A stretch of DNA of 64,000 nt. It comes from Adiantum capillus-veneris. Lineage: Eukaryota; Streptophyta; Polypodiopsida; Polypodiales; Pteridaceae. The notes below the pieces were generated by a model. It saw only the letters and a list, made by a program, of their open reading frames with translations. It was not told the origin of the DNA and did not search any database. Where the stretch lies: positions 69,124,935 to 69,188,934 of the forward strand of contig CM043950.1 in the NCBI GenBank assembly GCA_014529385.2, written 5' to 3'. Numbering within the stretch: the stretch's first letter is position 1; each line of letters starts with the position of its first letter. Both the position numbers and the translations under genes were made by a program. This document shows positions 63,551-64,000 of this stretch, in pieces.

Positions 63551-64000
63551 TTTTTTTTTCCGAGGAAAAGATCCTTCTATTAGTTAATGAAACTGCCCAT
63601 AGGGCTACAACCACCTCTTGAAGAGAGGGCTACAACAACCATGATGGGGAGACTCTCCCAATGAAAAAACAACATATGTACAATGAGGCTAAATCAAGAG
63701 ATGGGAGGAGGGAAAAGCCACACAAGTGGTCGATAGTGCCATCTGAGTACACCTTGGACCACAGTGTAGGAAGGCCCATGACCGCCAGAGTCGAAGGAAA
63801 GCCTCTCTGCACTCCTGCATGCGGTCGGAGCTGCCTTGTAGTCTCTCGAGCTGTCCTCTGAGAGTGTGGATCAGCTCTAGCCAAAGATCGCGAACAGTCT
63901 TTGCTGGTGGCATAGGGCGAGCCTCAAAGATGCGGAAGCAACGGGCCCGCCAGATGAACCAGAGTGTCAGGCCACTGATGAGCTCCCAACACTCCTCTGT
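63551..64000 (-). mobile_element. LINE 3' end, inserted in the gypsy RT, runs off the right edge
   Basis: Minus strand: ECWELISGLTLWFIWRARCF, RIFEARPMPPAKTVRDLWLE and QLERLQGSSDRMQECREAFL are the C-terminal tail of a plant LINE ORF2, ending TAG near 63690. A 3' untranslated stretch and a 9-base poly(A) (T run 63551-63559) follow, then the gypsy RT sequence at DLKSGYHQ. The 5' part and target duplication are outside the window. Confidence 0.85.

Noticed and set aside
1-64000. Endogenous virus with an envelope gene
   Set aside because: All gypsy copies end in chromodomain-type tails or are truncated; no frame with signal peptide, transmembrane segment or other envelope-like features was seen after integrase.

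Overview
This 64 kb window is nuclear DNA of a land plant, almost entirely built of nested and broken transposable elements. The plant assignment rests on four things: Ty3/gypsy elements with chromodomains, a Tork/Tnt1-type Ty1/copia element, primer-binding sites of the plant initiator-Met type (TGGTATCAGAGC), and one host gene fragment encoding the EDR1 domain of Raf-like MAPKKK kinases. The repeat load fits a large, gene-poor genome (fern, lycophyte or gymnosperm are candidates), but the sequence alone does not fix the lineage.

Layout. 1-3.6 kb: gypsy family C, minus strand. 3.6-4.85 kb: an LTR end with PBS and a leader holding a series of 14-bp palindromes. 4.86-7.57 kb: gypsy family A, minus strand, with a tandemly duplicated RT segment. 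7.57-8.37 kb: the C-terminal part of a non-LTR-type polyprotein. 8.07-19.47 kb: a 1.13 kb direct repeat flanking a hAT transposon (9199-18333) whose four-exon transposase is almost legible; its third intron carries a complete copia element (11903-17408) with a perfect 5-bp target duplication. 18.7-20.04 kb: family A solo LTR. 21.9-29.4 kb: complete family B chromovirus with a 5-bp target duplication and a family A solo LTR inside its integrase. 29.5-31.0 kb: LINE remnant. 31.5-37 kb: a mosaic of LTR ends and minisatellites. 37-40 kb: nothing recognisable. 40-41.8 kb: family D gag and LTR. 41.8-44.85 kb: family B deletion derivative. 44.85-57.16 kb: several family A pieces in both orientations, one with an unfamiliar ORF interrupted by a 492-bp hAT-type MITE. 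57.6-59.2 kb: a second, decayed hAT transposase. 59.5-60 kb: copia-like LTR. 60.47-61.33 kb: two exons of the EDR1-domain gene. 61.7-64 kb: gypsy remnant interrupted by a LINE.

Nothing here works as a pathway. The order of events can be read from nesting: copia into hAT, hAT into the non-LTR ORF, family A LTR into family B, MITE into a family A derivative, and LINE into gypsy. Every coding element seen carries stops or frameshifts, so proteins would have to be supplied in trans. The best leads are the hAT-flanking duplication whose edge matches the hAT target site, the family A derivative with the unknown ORF, LTR architectures shared between families (GCGTTTT arrays, a conserved AAAGAAATACYGAAAGGGGC block, palindromic G-box LTR tips), and the host exon that has apparently lost its splice donor.
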